NCBI GenBank assembly: GCA_015179125.1
Contig: WHVA01000510.1
Span: forward strand, 1-64,000
DNA length: 64,000 bases
Direction: 5' to 3'
Origin: Gautieria morchelliformis
Lineage: Eukaryota; Basidiomycota; Agaricomycetes; Gomphales; Gomphaceae
Each line of letters begins with the position of its first letter. The first letter of the stretch is position 1. A program made the translations under genes and the position numbers. Positions 1 to 9,458 of the stretch are shown in pieces. The notes below the pieces were generated by a model that did not search any database, was not told the origin of the DNA, and saw only the letters and a list, made by a program, of their open reading frames with translations.

Positions 1-1005
1 ATGAGTATGTCCCCGAACCCGAGTACATCTGATCCGTGGAGTGGCACGATGGCTAGCCCGCCGGCCACTCGTATTTCGTTTCTCTTCTTTCCTCCTTTCT
101 TCCATATCACTCATTCTGATGTCCACACCATACCCCACCCCTCCCATTCGATAAACAGAGTATGGACACATTCTGCAGTAACCGGCACACCAATCCCCGT
201 AGCCTAGTCCTCGCACCTGCACCCTCATACACTGACTATGCTTATCCATCCTAGCTCATTCCACACAGTAGTTAAAAGACTGCCGTGTGAATAGTACAGT
301 CTCCAGTCAATTGAACTCACCCTTTTACAAGAACTTGTTTGTCTCGATGCATATATATGTGTATTCCTCCATCTGCCTCATACACTCTCCTCAGAAATCT
401 TATAGATCCGTATCCTTCAAACATACCCTCGATTCGACTTCACTTGAAAGCTTGAATCATACATCTATCACAACGCATCACATTTTACTTAGACTTCTTC
501 TCAGATATGACCCATCTGTCACTGGAATTGGTCCAGGGTAAGTATGGGCCTTTGGGTGTATTATTGTTTGGACCACCAGGAACGAGATCAAATCTATTCA
601 CGGAGTTCAAGTCTTCCGGATTCAGTCCATATATTCACGTGTATATCCCCTCAACCGACCTCGCCGTAATTTTCGGTATATTGCTAGTAACAGACGGTCC
701 ATATATTTACATGTATATCCATGGTCATCACACCTTGCAGGGCTCGGGAAAGGTCAGAGGGCCGCACCCTCACATACGACGGAGAGGTCTTGTTCTTAGA
801 CCCACAGATGCTGCATTATATAAGTGTCGCGATTGCAACGAGGTGACCTCTCCTCGTTGCTAAAACACGCTATTTCCTTATCTAGATACATGACGTCGTG
901 GCCCGAATATCCTGGCCTAAATGGGGTGAATCGGGAAACTAGGTTTCGACTCTCCGTCCGCGGAAGCTCGTACGTCCTGGATGACTTTTCGGATAGCGTG
1001 GTCAG
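1..1005. other. intergenic, no supported gene
   Basis: Only short open frames without recognisable domains are present. A stretch of about 55 bp near 574-630 (containing GAGATCAAATCTATTCA) recurs near 29497-29550, so a fragment of a dispersed repeat lies here. No promoter, RNA gene or transposon terminus could be assigned. Confidence 0.4.
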
Positions 1006-3506
1006 CTACAATCGAGGGCGAAATTTCATACGACCGTATGCCATGAGCTTCATCGGTCGGCACGTCGGCCGCAGTGGAGAGAGCACCATCATCTGATATA
1101 GGTCAATGATATGATGTAAAGTGAATATACACAGGCAATCATCACCATGGTATCCCCGAGACTGCTGGTGTTCTCTGCGCATGCGCTTTGCAGGCGGAGC
1201 TTCGCTGTTGTCCTCTGTCTGCGGTTTTTGCTGCGAGAGGAGATGCAGGGAGGGCCCCAGAGTAGCGGAGCGTTGTGCTCCCGACAGGCTTGAGTGAACA
1301 GGCAGTGGGACCAATTCAAGTTCTATGGAATCCGCCATGTTGGTAAGTCGCCTGATCTCCCGGAAGAGCAATCGCTGTAGGAAGTTGTGGGCATGAAACT
1401 GATGCTCGGGAGATACTTCTATGCCATGCCAGGGAAACGAAAAGTAGCACCAAAGCTCGTGAAGTGTCGCAGAAAATCCTGCTAGTTTTTCGGGAAGCAT
1501 CTTTTCCCAACGCTTCTCTGTAAAATGCTCAAAGTGAGATCCACGAGTACTGCCGAGACTCCCAATCTCGTGCGCCGCGATGGCGTCAAATGTCTCCGAA
1601 CGCATACATATGTTTTTGTAGCTGTCTGAACCTTTTGGGTTGGCACGGACCATGAAGAACACAATGACCCAGAAAATGGATTCGGCATCATGGATCGCTT
1701 GGTGCGAAACATGTTCATCATCCAAACGTTCGTATGTGGCCACTTGTTGGAAAAACTGTTTATCAGAACTGTCTCTGTCAGTCTGGGGATGTGGAATGGT
1801 ATCGTTGAGTTTTTCCAGACGTTGAAATGGGAATAATTCAACAGAAAAGGAAGGGTGGGCGAGAACCTCTGCAAGGAAAGCTGGCGTGCCCTGTCCCAAG
1901 AAGTTAACCCAGTGCTACACCATAAAAATTACATGCTTACAGTGATACCGCGGTGCTCATCCTTATGTCGGACGTAAGACGATAATCAGATAACTTGTAA
2001 TACCAACTTACCGGTTTTTTCCCCATCTCACGAAGCATCATGGCATTGTCGAAATATATAACTCACGGTTTGTTTAAGATCCTGTCAATGAATGGAAAGT
2101 TAAGGTCGTTTTCATTGGGCCCCTCGAAATGTTTATGGTTGATAAGGATGTTTGCCCAACTTATGTCACAATGCAATATGCCCTTCTTTTCCACAAGGAT
2201 GCGATGAACTAAGGTTGGTTAGTGTCGGTATGGAAAATAGAGCTACGCACAAACCTTCAGTGAGATCATACATGGCTTTCAAGAATTGCAACACGTTCTT
2301 GCACTTACTCAAACTCTCCCCTGTTGTTGTTAAAGGTACCATGCATGCTTCTTGATGGCGATCCAGTGAATGATTTCTCGGCAATGGGAATGGCTGTTCT
2401 GACACATCCTTCGAAATCCTCGGGACTCCTGGTAAATAGCCGTCTTCATGGATTTTTTGAAGTATGTCCTCTTCATGGAATTGGCGGGTGAGACCGCGAC
2501 AATAAACTTTCAACACGATAACTCGTGGAAATCTGGTGCTCTTGGTGGCTATAGCTCCCAGCCCAACATACACGTGTTGTGAAAAACTCGAGCCATGGAA
2601 GTGGTCGAAGACGGAATATTCTGCGGTTTCATTATCGCCTCGGACAGTGTATTTGAATGATGGCTTCAGGGCAGTGGTGGAGGCCTTTGTCTTAGGCTCA
2701 TCTGAGGATCTCTGAATGGGCTTCAACTTTGTGAATTCGCACGGCTGTGTTTCGGCTCGAGATTCAGGGTAGTACACAGCATAAACATACTGAACCAGTG
2801 CATCATGGTTGTCATAGGAGTGATACGACGAGACCGCCATACTGTCCGGAAGACACTGTAGGGTGAGAAATCCAGTTTTGTATGCCATTATAGCCGTATG
2901 GATAAAGCGATTGGGTTGATAGCGGTCTGTACACCGAACATAGCTTAGCAACGGGACAAGGTCATCTGTGTTCCCATCATCAGGCATCTCAGCTAACTTT
3001 ATTTAGCCGACAGACAGGAGCTGGGACCAGTGCAAGGACGAAAGCCGGCCTGGGATGACATCCTTTTCCAGATAGTTTGTAACTTCTTTGGCGGTTGCCT
3101 CTACACCTACGATGTCTGGCACCTCTCCATTATCAGCGTCTTGGAGAGAAGTTGCTCGAATTATAAACATTAGGAGCAAATTCTTATCAGTGAGAGCAGA
3201 GGTGAATGGCTTCTTGACGTGCATGCGGTGGACAAAGCAACTTATCTCCGTAAGCAGCTTGGTGACAGGCTTGTAGAGCTTCTTTTCCGGTTTATCAACA
3301 TCCATGATGGTTTTTACATATGAGGAACATCTTTGAGAGGTTATGGTGTCCAACTTCAAACTTGTCAACCATTGTGCCACCATCAGGTCTTCATTGACTA
3401 CATTGAAAGCCATGGAAGTTATAGCTGTTATAATATGTTGGCGGAGGGCATTGGCCTTGCTTGATAGTTTATGAGTTCCAGCGTTAAGTGGTGTTTGAGT
3501 AGACAT
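1006..3506 (-). CDS. FunK1-type fungal protein kinase, one in-frame TAA
   Basis: Spliced minus-strand gene of the FunK1 kinase family, which is expanded in mushroom-forming fungi; its substrates are mostly unknown. The N-terminal part is 3506-3006. The next block (2987-about 2257) holds kinase N-lobe sequence with LKVYCRG and ends in FLKAMYDLTEG. A 48-nt intron with a CTAAC branch-like site (about 2209-2256) precedes the catalytic loop ILHCDISWANILIN, where HCD replaces the usual HRD and the loop Asn is present. After one or two more introns the activation and C-lobe block starts with GQGTPAFLAEVL and AIHDAESIFWV, both family hallmarks. The tail is basic (KRMRRE) and runs to a stop at 1006. 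The TAA at 3003-3005 is in frame between SVG and IKLAEMPDDG, and no plausible GT-AG intron removes it without breaking the frame. The gene is therefore either disrupted or uses a junction I cannot resolve. Confidence 0.7.
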
Positions 3507-3539
3507 GCGTGTCGTCTGAGAAGTAAGGAGGAGATGGTG

Positions 3540-4285
3540 AATCCTACGTCACGCGAGTGTCACTCATGTCACTTGACATAAGGGTACTTAGGCGGCCTTG
3601 TACTACAGGCGAATTGGTCCAGCATGCAGTTGACAACCCTTGGTACAAAGCGAAAAGGCTTCAATTGTAGTACTAATACTTAGTATCGCTGCCGAATTAC
3701 TCTACAGGATGAATTTTCCACATCGGCACAAAGGCAGGCGCTTCTGCCAGAGCCGTTGCTATGCGAGTAAAGGTGCCTCGTACGTAAAGTCACCCGTGCT
3801 TGTATCGGCAATTCTTGCAGCTTGCATTTGACTGATGCCGCCATTGTACTAACTGCATCGTTGCCGAAACAATGGCTGCTCATAGTTCTTTCCCAGAATC
3901 GGTCCTTTGCTATCGAAGCGCCTAGTGCTAACCACACGCGGGAAGGGAATCCTACGAATTCATCCAGCCTGCGCTTGACTTGGTACAACGAGCAGAAGCC
4001 TCGCTATGGTACCGTTGTACTAACGGTGTCCCTACCGAACTGCCTAATGGAGCCCTCTGTAAAATCACACACTCGATGGTCGTCGAGTCGCCGAACCCCC
4101 TCGTCTTTTCTAGACCACTGGCTTCATAGCTGGAGCTACTGTCATACATTTGGACTACCAATCGGACAGTTGGAATTCTACAATGCCCAACGTGTTTCGT
4201 TTCCTTCTGGATAAATCAATCAAGTTTCATGCACAGCACAAGGAGTTGTCCTGCCTAATGAACACACCAGCTATAGACCGCCTCG
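3540..4285. other. intergenic, no supported gene
   Basis: Spacer between the FunK1 gene and the STAND NTPase remnant. Open frames on both strands are short and show no family motifs. No repeats or termini were noticed. Confidence 0.35.
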
Positions 4286-4289
4286 CCAG

Positions 4290-6025
4290 TTGTCCGAGCT
4301 CAAGATTTCATCGTCTAGACTGGCTGCTGACCCCCATGGCAATTTTCCATCTTTTTCTTCTGTATCAAGTATTGATCATTCAAACCAGGTTTCCCCTTCA
4401 CCATCTGATCTTGAGCTTGACTGTCCCAATCTGCTACACCCTGCATCAGCACCGGAGATTGGCTTTCCCAACCAATCACCTTCACCGTGTACATCACATA
4501 CTGACCGCCCCACGGAGTCGTTGCACCCTCCACCTCGTGGCAATCACTTTCTGGACCTGGTTACCCCCGTCAATCCACCGACGAGGTCAGGGTGTCTGGT
4601 GAGGTTGCACGCGCAGCATTGAAAAAGATCCTCAGCGCACTGAGGGACATGTCGGGTATGCGCCACTGAAGGCAGTTGCCGCAGGGATGTTCAATATCCT
4701 TACCATCGTCGATGAACATTCCCAGCAGGCCAAAATGATTGCGCGGGAGTACCCACACCGTGATGTAGTGGACCTATTTACAGAATAAGCAAGGATTTCA
4801 AGACCTAGCGCAAAAGCGGAAGGTCCTCATATCTATTGTCAAGGACTACGAGGATGACCATTTGGGCCACTTGCTTGCTCCCCGCATATGGGACCTGTCA
4901 GAGTGCGTGAATATGCGTTACCTCGAGGGTTTTGCGGGACTCACCAGCTATCCAGGGAGATCCAGACCTGTCTGGACGATATCAATCGTCAAATAGATAA
5001 AAGCAGGTTCCGGGGTGTGGTTGAGGTTGATGACGACGCTAGATTCATCGTAGGGACATTCGGCAAGATCAGTCTCCTGTTGGATGTGTTTGAGGTTGGT
5101 CATTATCTTCATCGTGCTTATTCAGAGAAGTTCGGTTACTTACCTCAGTGCAGATGGATACCCTGCTCCCCATGGATGCGAATGTGTGGCACAGCTTTTG
5201 CAGGTAACATTCCTCGTCGAAACACTCTTTAATAATTCAGTATTGAGAATTCCTTTAGGATGCTGTTTTTCGTAAGCTTGCTGCTGGGATGGTTAGTACA
5301 CTAGTATTTTTCAGTGACTCTCACGTTTGCTGATGATGTGTTTTACAAATCACACCGGACGGGGAAGCGAATTTGCAGGTCGCATGGAGCACACTCGTGT
5401 AAATGTCTTGGATGATCTAGAGAGATGGCCTGACTATGACACAGCTCCTAAGGGTTGTTGGCCCAGAGGGATGGCGGGCATAGGAAAGTCCAGCGTTGCT
5501 GTCACCTTCAACGAGCGCATGGACAAGAACCTGAAGCTGGGAGTCAGTTTCTTCTGTTCCGACTCATGTCATGACGCACGTCTCATCGTGCCTACTATTG
5601 CACGTATGCTTGGTTGAATATCCCTCCAGATCCGATTGAGGTTCTCCGAAGCACTCCTGATGTTGCCACCGACGCGTTGCTTGAGCAGTTCCGCTGTCTG
5701 CTTGTTTATCCAGTTCGAGATGCCAACCGCCAATCATTCTTTGGAGAGGAATAAAATTGTCGTTATCGATGCTATTGATGAATGCGTCACTGATCAGTCG
5801 ACTGTGGAATCATTTCTCAGGCATTTCTCACCCTTGAATCGGATATTCCTCTTAAATTGCTAATTGCAGGCCGACCCGAACCCCAAATACGGGACACCTT
5901 TCTTTCATCGCCGAATGTCAAGGTCGTTCAGCTGCCGATATCGCCAACGATCATGTACCGGCTGATATTTGAAGATGTCGATATACAAATTAGCCACCGA
6001 GTCAGACTCGCCGCCTGATAACTCG
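4290..6025 (+). pseudogene. STAND/NACHT P-loop NTPase, decayed
   Basis: Remnant of a basidiomycete STAND NTPase, the NLR-like class proposed to act in fungal self/non-self recognition. In order: a Ser/Pro-rich N-terminus (4290-4580); a helical stretch RVSGEVARAALKKILSALRD (about 4588-4650); after a 1-nt frame change PLKAVAAGMFNILTIVDEH; then EIQTCLDDINRQIDKSRFRG (about 4960-5015). The NACHT Walker A motif GMAGIGKSS lies near 5470-5500, followed by VSFFCSDS. The Walker B-like IVVIDAIDEC is near 5756-5785, and KLLIAGRPEPQIRDTF (about 5850-5900) is the usual segment after it. These blocks occupy different frames separated by stops, more than introns alone explain. No C-terminal WD40, ankyrin or TPR repeats are visible, so the gene also looks truncated after the NTPase core. 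Confidence 0.7.
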
Positions 6026-6029
6026 TTAT

Positions 6030-6615
6030 CACTCCTGCTCGAACGGTCGGACAAACTATTCATTTCCGCAGCAACTGCCATGCGATATACCAGTGACCAT
6101 AGGTTCGACTATGTCATCCTGGGGGTCTGACTGTCGGCTTCATATCTTGCCCTACTGTCATCCATTGGACTGTAGCGCTTCTGCGGTCTGATGATACCCC
6201 AATATTCCTGTTTATTTTGGACAAAGTTTCCCAAGTCAGGCTTCACAAGCCCCTCAGAGTTGTCACCTCTGCAGTCACCCGCAGTGACCAGCACCACAAA
6301 AGATTCAATGTGGTTGCTAATTGTCCATGGAAGGCCCGAACACACCCATTTTGTTCTCATGATGCACCATATATATGGGCACTGTCACTGGCCAGTTGTG
6401 GTTTTGATGGACTAGCGCATTCATATGGCAGTCATCCATCAATACTCCTACTATACAGTATATAATTTCACTCAGCAACTGTTTGACCGATAAATAATCA
6501 CTAGGGCCTGCCGTTATCAATGTCTCGCACCATGTCCTCTCTGGTATGTAGCCTGCTCGTCGTATCATAGTATGTACCCGTGTCCAACACGGATTGGGGG
6601 GATCGACATGGATGT
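6030..6615. other. intergenic, no supported gene
   Basis: Overlapping short open frames on both strands without recognisable motifs. The homology shared with the second Rac-like locus begins just to the right, near 6617. Confidence 0.35.
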
Positions 6616-7003
6616 ACTTGGTAGGTGACCCCTACATGAGGATGCATATTTTTTTCGGTCCTTTTCGACGTGACTTCCGTGGCGCATACACTGGAAGGAC
6701 CATGAATATCAAAACATGTGGTCTCATTCGTATCCTACTCACGTGGAACCCGAATTGCTTCGTCGAACACGTTCTGCAAGCCTTCCTGCGTCGACGCTGA
6801 GCATTCGAGGTACCTGACAGCACCGATCTCTTTCTGCATATTCACTCCCTGCGTGTACGTAATTGGGGCAGTACCTCTGCGCTCGGGCAGCTAGTGTCAA
6901 TCGAGCTGATAGGCGTGTGGGGCACGACATACCGGTCTCGTAACTTGTCAATGGTTGCGGGATCCTCACGTAAGTCCAGCTGAGTGCCAAAAAGGATGAT
7001 GGA

Positions 7004-7236
7004 TGTTGAAATTATAACAAGCTGGTTACGCGTTGTTTCCACTTATGAAATCAAAGGCTTGCGTGCCCATTGTTCTCGCTTTTTCCTTTTGTTCTATTTT
7101 CCTTTTGTTCCGAGAACCTTTATAAGTCTTTACTTTTCATGTATGTAACCATCCGTTTGCCCCAACGAGCTCACAGGACAAACGCTCCATATACACTCTT
7201 GCATCGTTCTTACATTGCATCTCTCTTATTCTAACA
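7004..7236 (+). repeat. 5' LTR of gag-only element
   Basis: 233 bp, TGTTGAAATT to TTCTAACA, near-identical to 8346-8578. It contains a TATA-like CTTTATAAGTC and a pyrimidine-rich tract that could hold its promoter. Confidence 0.88.
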
Positions 7237-7414
7237 CAAACGGATCTCCTGTTGCCGGATCACCGCAACTGTCACCAGACACAAATTGGTACCCCCTCAC
7301 GGCCTCTGTCTTGGACACACCGGAATAGCTTGCGAGCTCACAGTCACTGCTGCGGCACACTGGAATTTTGTCACGGTCCCTACTCGGATAGTACACCGGA
7401 AATCTTATCAGATC

Positions 7415-8305
7415 ATGCCTTCATTACCTTTTGACAAGCTCAACGAAGTCAACTACGATGACTGGAAAATTCAAATGGAAGCCCTCCTGGAGGAAAAAGG
7501 ACTATTTGGCGTTGTGTGTGGCCGAGATGTCATGCCAACCACTGGACCGAACTCCAAAGGCGCCAGAGCCTTCTTGGAGAAGCAACGCCTCGCTCGCTCT
7601 AAAATTATCCTCGCAATAGAACCTTCGCAGCTTCCCCACGTGAGAAATGAGGAGGACCCTTTCGTTATTTGGCAGAATCTCACCCGAATTCACCGCGCGC
7701 GTGGCTTGGGTGTCTTGCTCACCATGTGTATGGATTTCCTCAAAATGTCCATGCCTTCAGAATCCACCATTGCTCAGTATGTAGCCAATATTCGTCATGC
7801 TGCTTATCGCTTGGAGGAATGTTATCAGGCGGAAAAATACGACGCTCCTTCCACCTCTATCGATTTTCCTTCCGATCCTTCTACTAGCCACCCCACCATT
7901 ATTTCCGATCTCGACAAAATCAGCGTTCTTTTAAATGGCCTCCCCTCTGCCTATCAACCTGTTATTGTCAACATCACTGGCATTCCCCTTGCCTCTCTTA
8001 CTTTTGAAAATGTGGTCACTCGTCTCATGAATGAAGAAGGTCGCCTTCGTAACACCATTTCACAGGCTACTTCCGATGCACTCGATGTAGCCGCTGCCGT
8101 TACGCCCGGAGGATCCACCCGATGGAAAGGCAAACCATCGAAGTCCACCGCCTCAAGGGACATGTCCAAAGTCGCCTGTCATAAATGCGGAGGAGTCGGA
8201 CATTTTCGCTCGGTCTGCCCTACTAATGACTCAGACGGTGTTGCCAATGCCGCTCTTGAAGATGAAGAGGAAGTTGCTTTCACTGCTGAAGAGGTAGCCT
8301 TTTAA
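7415..8305 (+). CDS. Copia-type Gag polyprotein (UBN2-like) with zinc knuckle
   Basis: Single open frame of 296 codons starting MPSLPFDKLNEVNYDDWK. The frame is open further upstream, but this ATG places the conserved 'L...NY.DWK..M...L' start of Copia Gag at the N-terminus. A CCHC zinc knuckle CHKCGGVGHFRSVC lies near residues 250-263, followed by an acidic tail (LEDEEEVAFTAEEVAF). Gag forms the virus-like particle and binds element RNA through the knuckle. The frame stops at 8305, about 40 bp before the 3' LTR, and there is no downstream pol remnant. Confidence 0.85.
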   Translation: MPSLPFDKLNEVNYDDWKIQMEALLEEKGLFGVVCGRDVMPTTGPNSKGARAFLEKQRLARSKIILAIEPSQLPHVRNEEDPFVIWQNLTRIHRARGLGVLLTMCMDFLKMSMPSESTIAQYVANIRHAAYRLEECYQAEKYDAPSTSIDFPSDPSTSHPTIISDLDKISVLLNGLPSAYQPVIVNITGIPLASLTFENVVTRLMNEEGRLRNTISQATSDALDVAAAVTPGGSTRWKGKPSKSTASRDMSKVACHKCGGVGHFRSVCPTNDSDGVANAALEDEEEVAFTAEEVAF

Positions 8306-8345
8306 TTGCATATTTTATTATCACGCTTCACAGCTTGCGGAGGAG

Positions 8346-8578
8346 TGTTGGAATTATAACAAGCTGGTTACGCGTTGTTTCCACTTATGAAATCAAAGGC
8401 TTGCATGCCCATTGTTCTCGCTTTTTCCTTTTGTTCTATTTTCCTTTTGTTCCGAGAACCTTTATAAGTCTTTACTTTTCATGTATGTAACCATCCGTTT
8501 GCCCCAACGAGCTCACAGGACAAACGCTCCATATACACTCTTGCATCGTTCTTACATTGCATCTCTCTTATTCTAACA
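8346..8578 (+). repeat. 3' LTR of gag-only element
   Basis: 233-bp direct repeat of 7004-7236, preceded by the purine tract GCGGAGGAG and followed by the target duplication ATGGA at 8579-8583. Confidence 0.88.
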
Positions 8579-9147
8579 ATGGAAGCACGTGGTGCATGGT
8601 GATTTATTTCTGGGAACCACTATGGCACAAAAGAGAAGTCATTAATGCAGACTGGCCGCTGCGCCTGTGTTGAACAGGTCAGGTGCACGTACTTTCGTCT
8701 TGACGTTCTCGTAACCTTGCGGGCTAGCAAGTGAAAAACATATAAGGAAAACATCGGTAGCGGGGTAGCTTAGGGGACGGAGTCGGTCATAATCTTCCTG
8801 TCCACCAAGCGTATCCCATAGACTAAGAACGACGGTCTTGCCGTCTACTGTGATGTTCTCTGCGTAACCATGGAATACTCCCACAATATCAGCAATTGGA
8901 CAAGCGAACGGTAATTCTTCGCACCTCTAGGAACGTATAACTAGCATTGGGCCAGAGGTGGGGTCAGTAGGTCGACGGGGGAGAATGAAGCTCGAGCACA
9001 CCGCCGTAGGAAACACATGTGTGGTATGCGAGATAAGAAGACACGTCTAATGTCATAACGAATATTATGTTGATCACTGCATGCGTGCGAGGACGGTGAG
9101 CTCGGGCCACACACCTTGCCAATGGCTCCATCGCCAACCAGGACATC

Positions 9148-9451
9148 TGTGGAGGTTATGCGCAGTAGTCTAGATATAGAAGCTCAGTGAATAAGGTAGT
9201 TCACTCAGTATGTATTAGTACTCCACTAGATATAGAAGCTATCAACAGAATGAGTGGCTTTATATCTAGATGTCGATAGAAAAGGATACGCACCTCAGTG
9301 AATAAGGTAGTTCACTGAGGTGCCGCTAACTATGGTTCTGCACTATATACGGCCTCGGGCATATGTCCGAGGCTACTGACATGAGACAACACCCTGACCG
9401 ATCTCCCCTCCACCCTGACTGTGTTCTAGCTTATCCCCAATAACCCCAACA
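9148..9451 (-). repeat. Copia 3' LTR
   Basis: 304 bp. It contains a duplicated TAGATATAGAAGCT motif and a perfect 12-bp inverted repeat with an 8-nt loop at 9291-9322 (CACCTCAGTGAA and its complement). The same hairpin is at 20067-20098 in the other LTR. Confidence 0.85.
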
Positions 9452-9458
9452 CTCCCCC

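Larger units (their letters stand above)
7004..8578 (+). mobile_element. gag-only non-autonomous Copia-type LTR element
   Basis: Complete 1,575-bp LTR element with 233-bp LTRs (7004-7236 and 8346-8578). The LTRs start TGTTG and end TTCTAACA, and I see about two differences between them. The 5-bp target duplication is ATGGA (6999-7003 and 8579-8583). The empty site in Rac copy 2 (GATGACGGAAGC near 38085) confirms the limits. A purine tract GCGGAGGAG abuts the 3' LTR. Internal sequence encodes only a Gag protein: no protease, integrase, RT or RNase H. It must have been mobilised in trans by a Copia-type relative. The few LTR differences indicate a fairly recent insertion. Confidence 0.88.
6617..9147 (-). 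pseudogene. Rac/Rho-type small GTPase, copy 1, interrupted
   Basis: Minus-strand small GTPase gene cut into pieces by transposons. Reading 5' to 3', the P-loop VLVGDGAIGK lies at about 9117-9146 and is followed at once by an intron donor. The switch II exon, about 8884-8710, encodes [19 protein letters not shown], then [16 protein letters not shown] (Rac/Rho usually has WDTAGQEDYDR, so one residue is extra), then [13 protein letters not shown]. The next exon straddles the gag-only element and resumes at 7003 with [31 protein letters not shown] and [20 protein letters not shown], ending DEAIR. The last block is out of frame with the previous one. The ECSA.TQ.GL..VFDEAIR string is Rac-like. Copy 2 (37829-38660) is the uninterrupted paralogue. 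Confidence 0.75.

Noticed and set aside
4150..4602. 150-codon plus-strand frame
   Set aside because: It overlaps in another frame the Ser/Pro-rich start of the STAND NTPase remnant and has no motif of its own.
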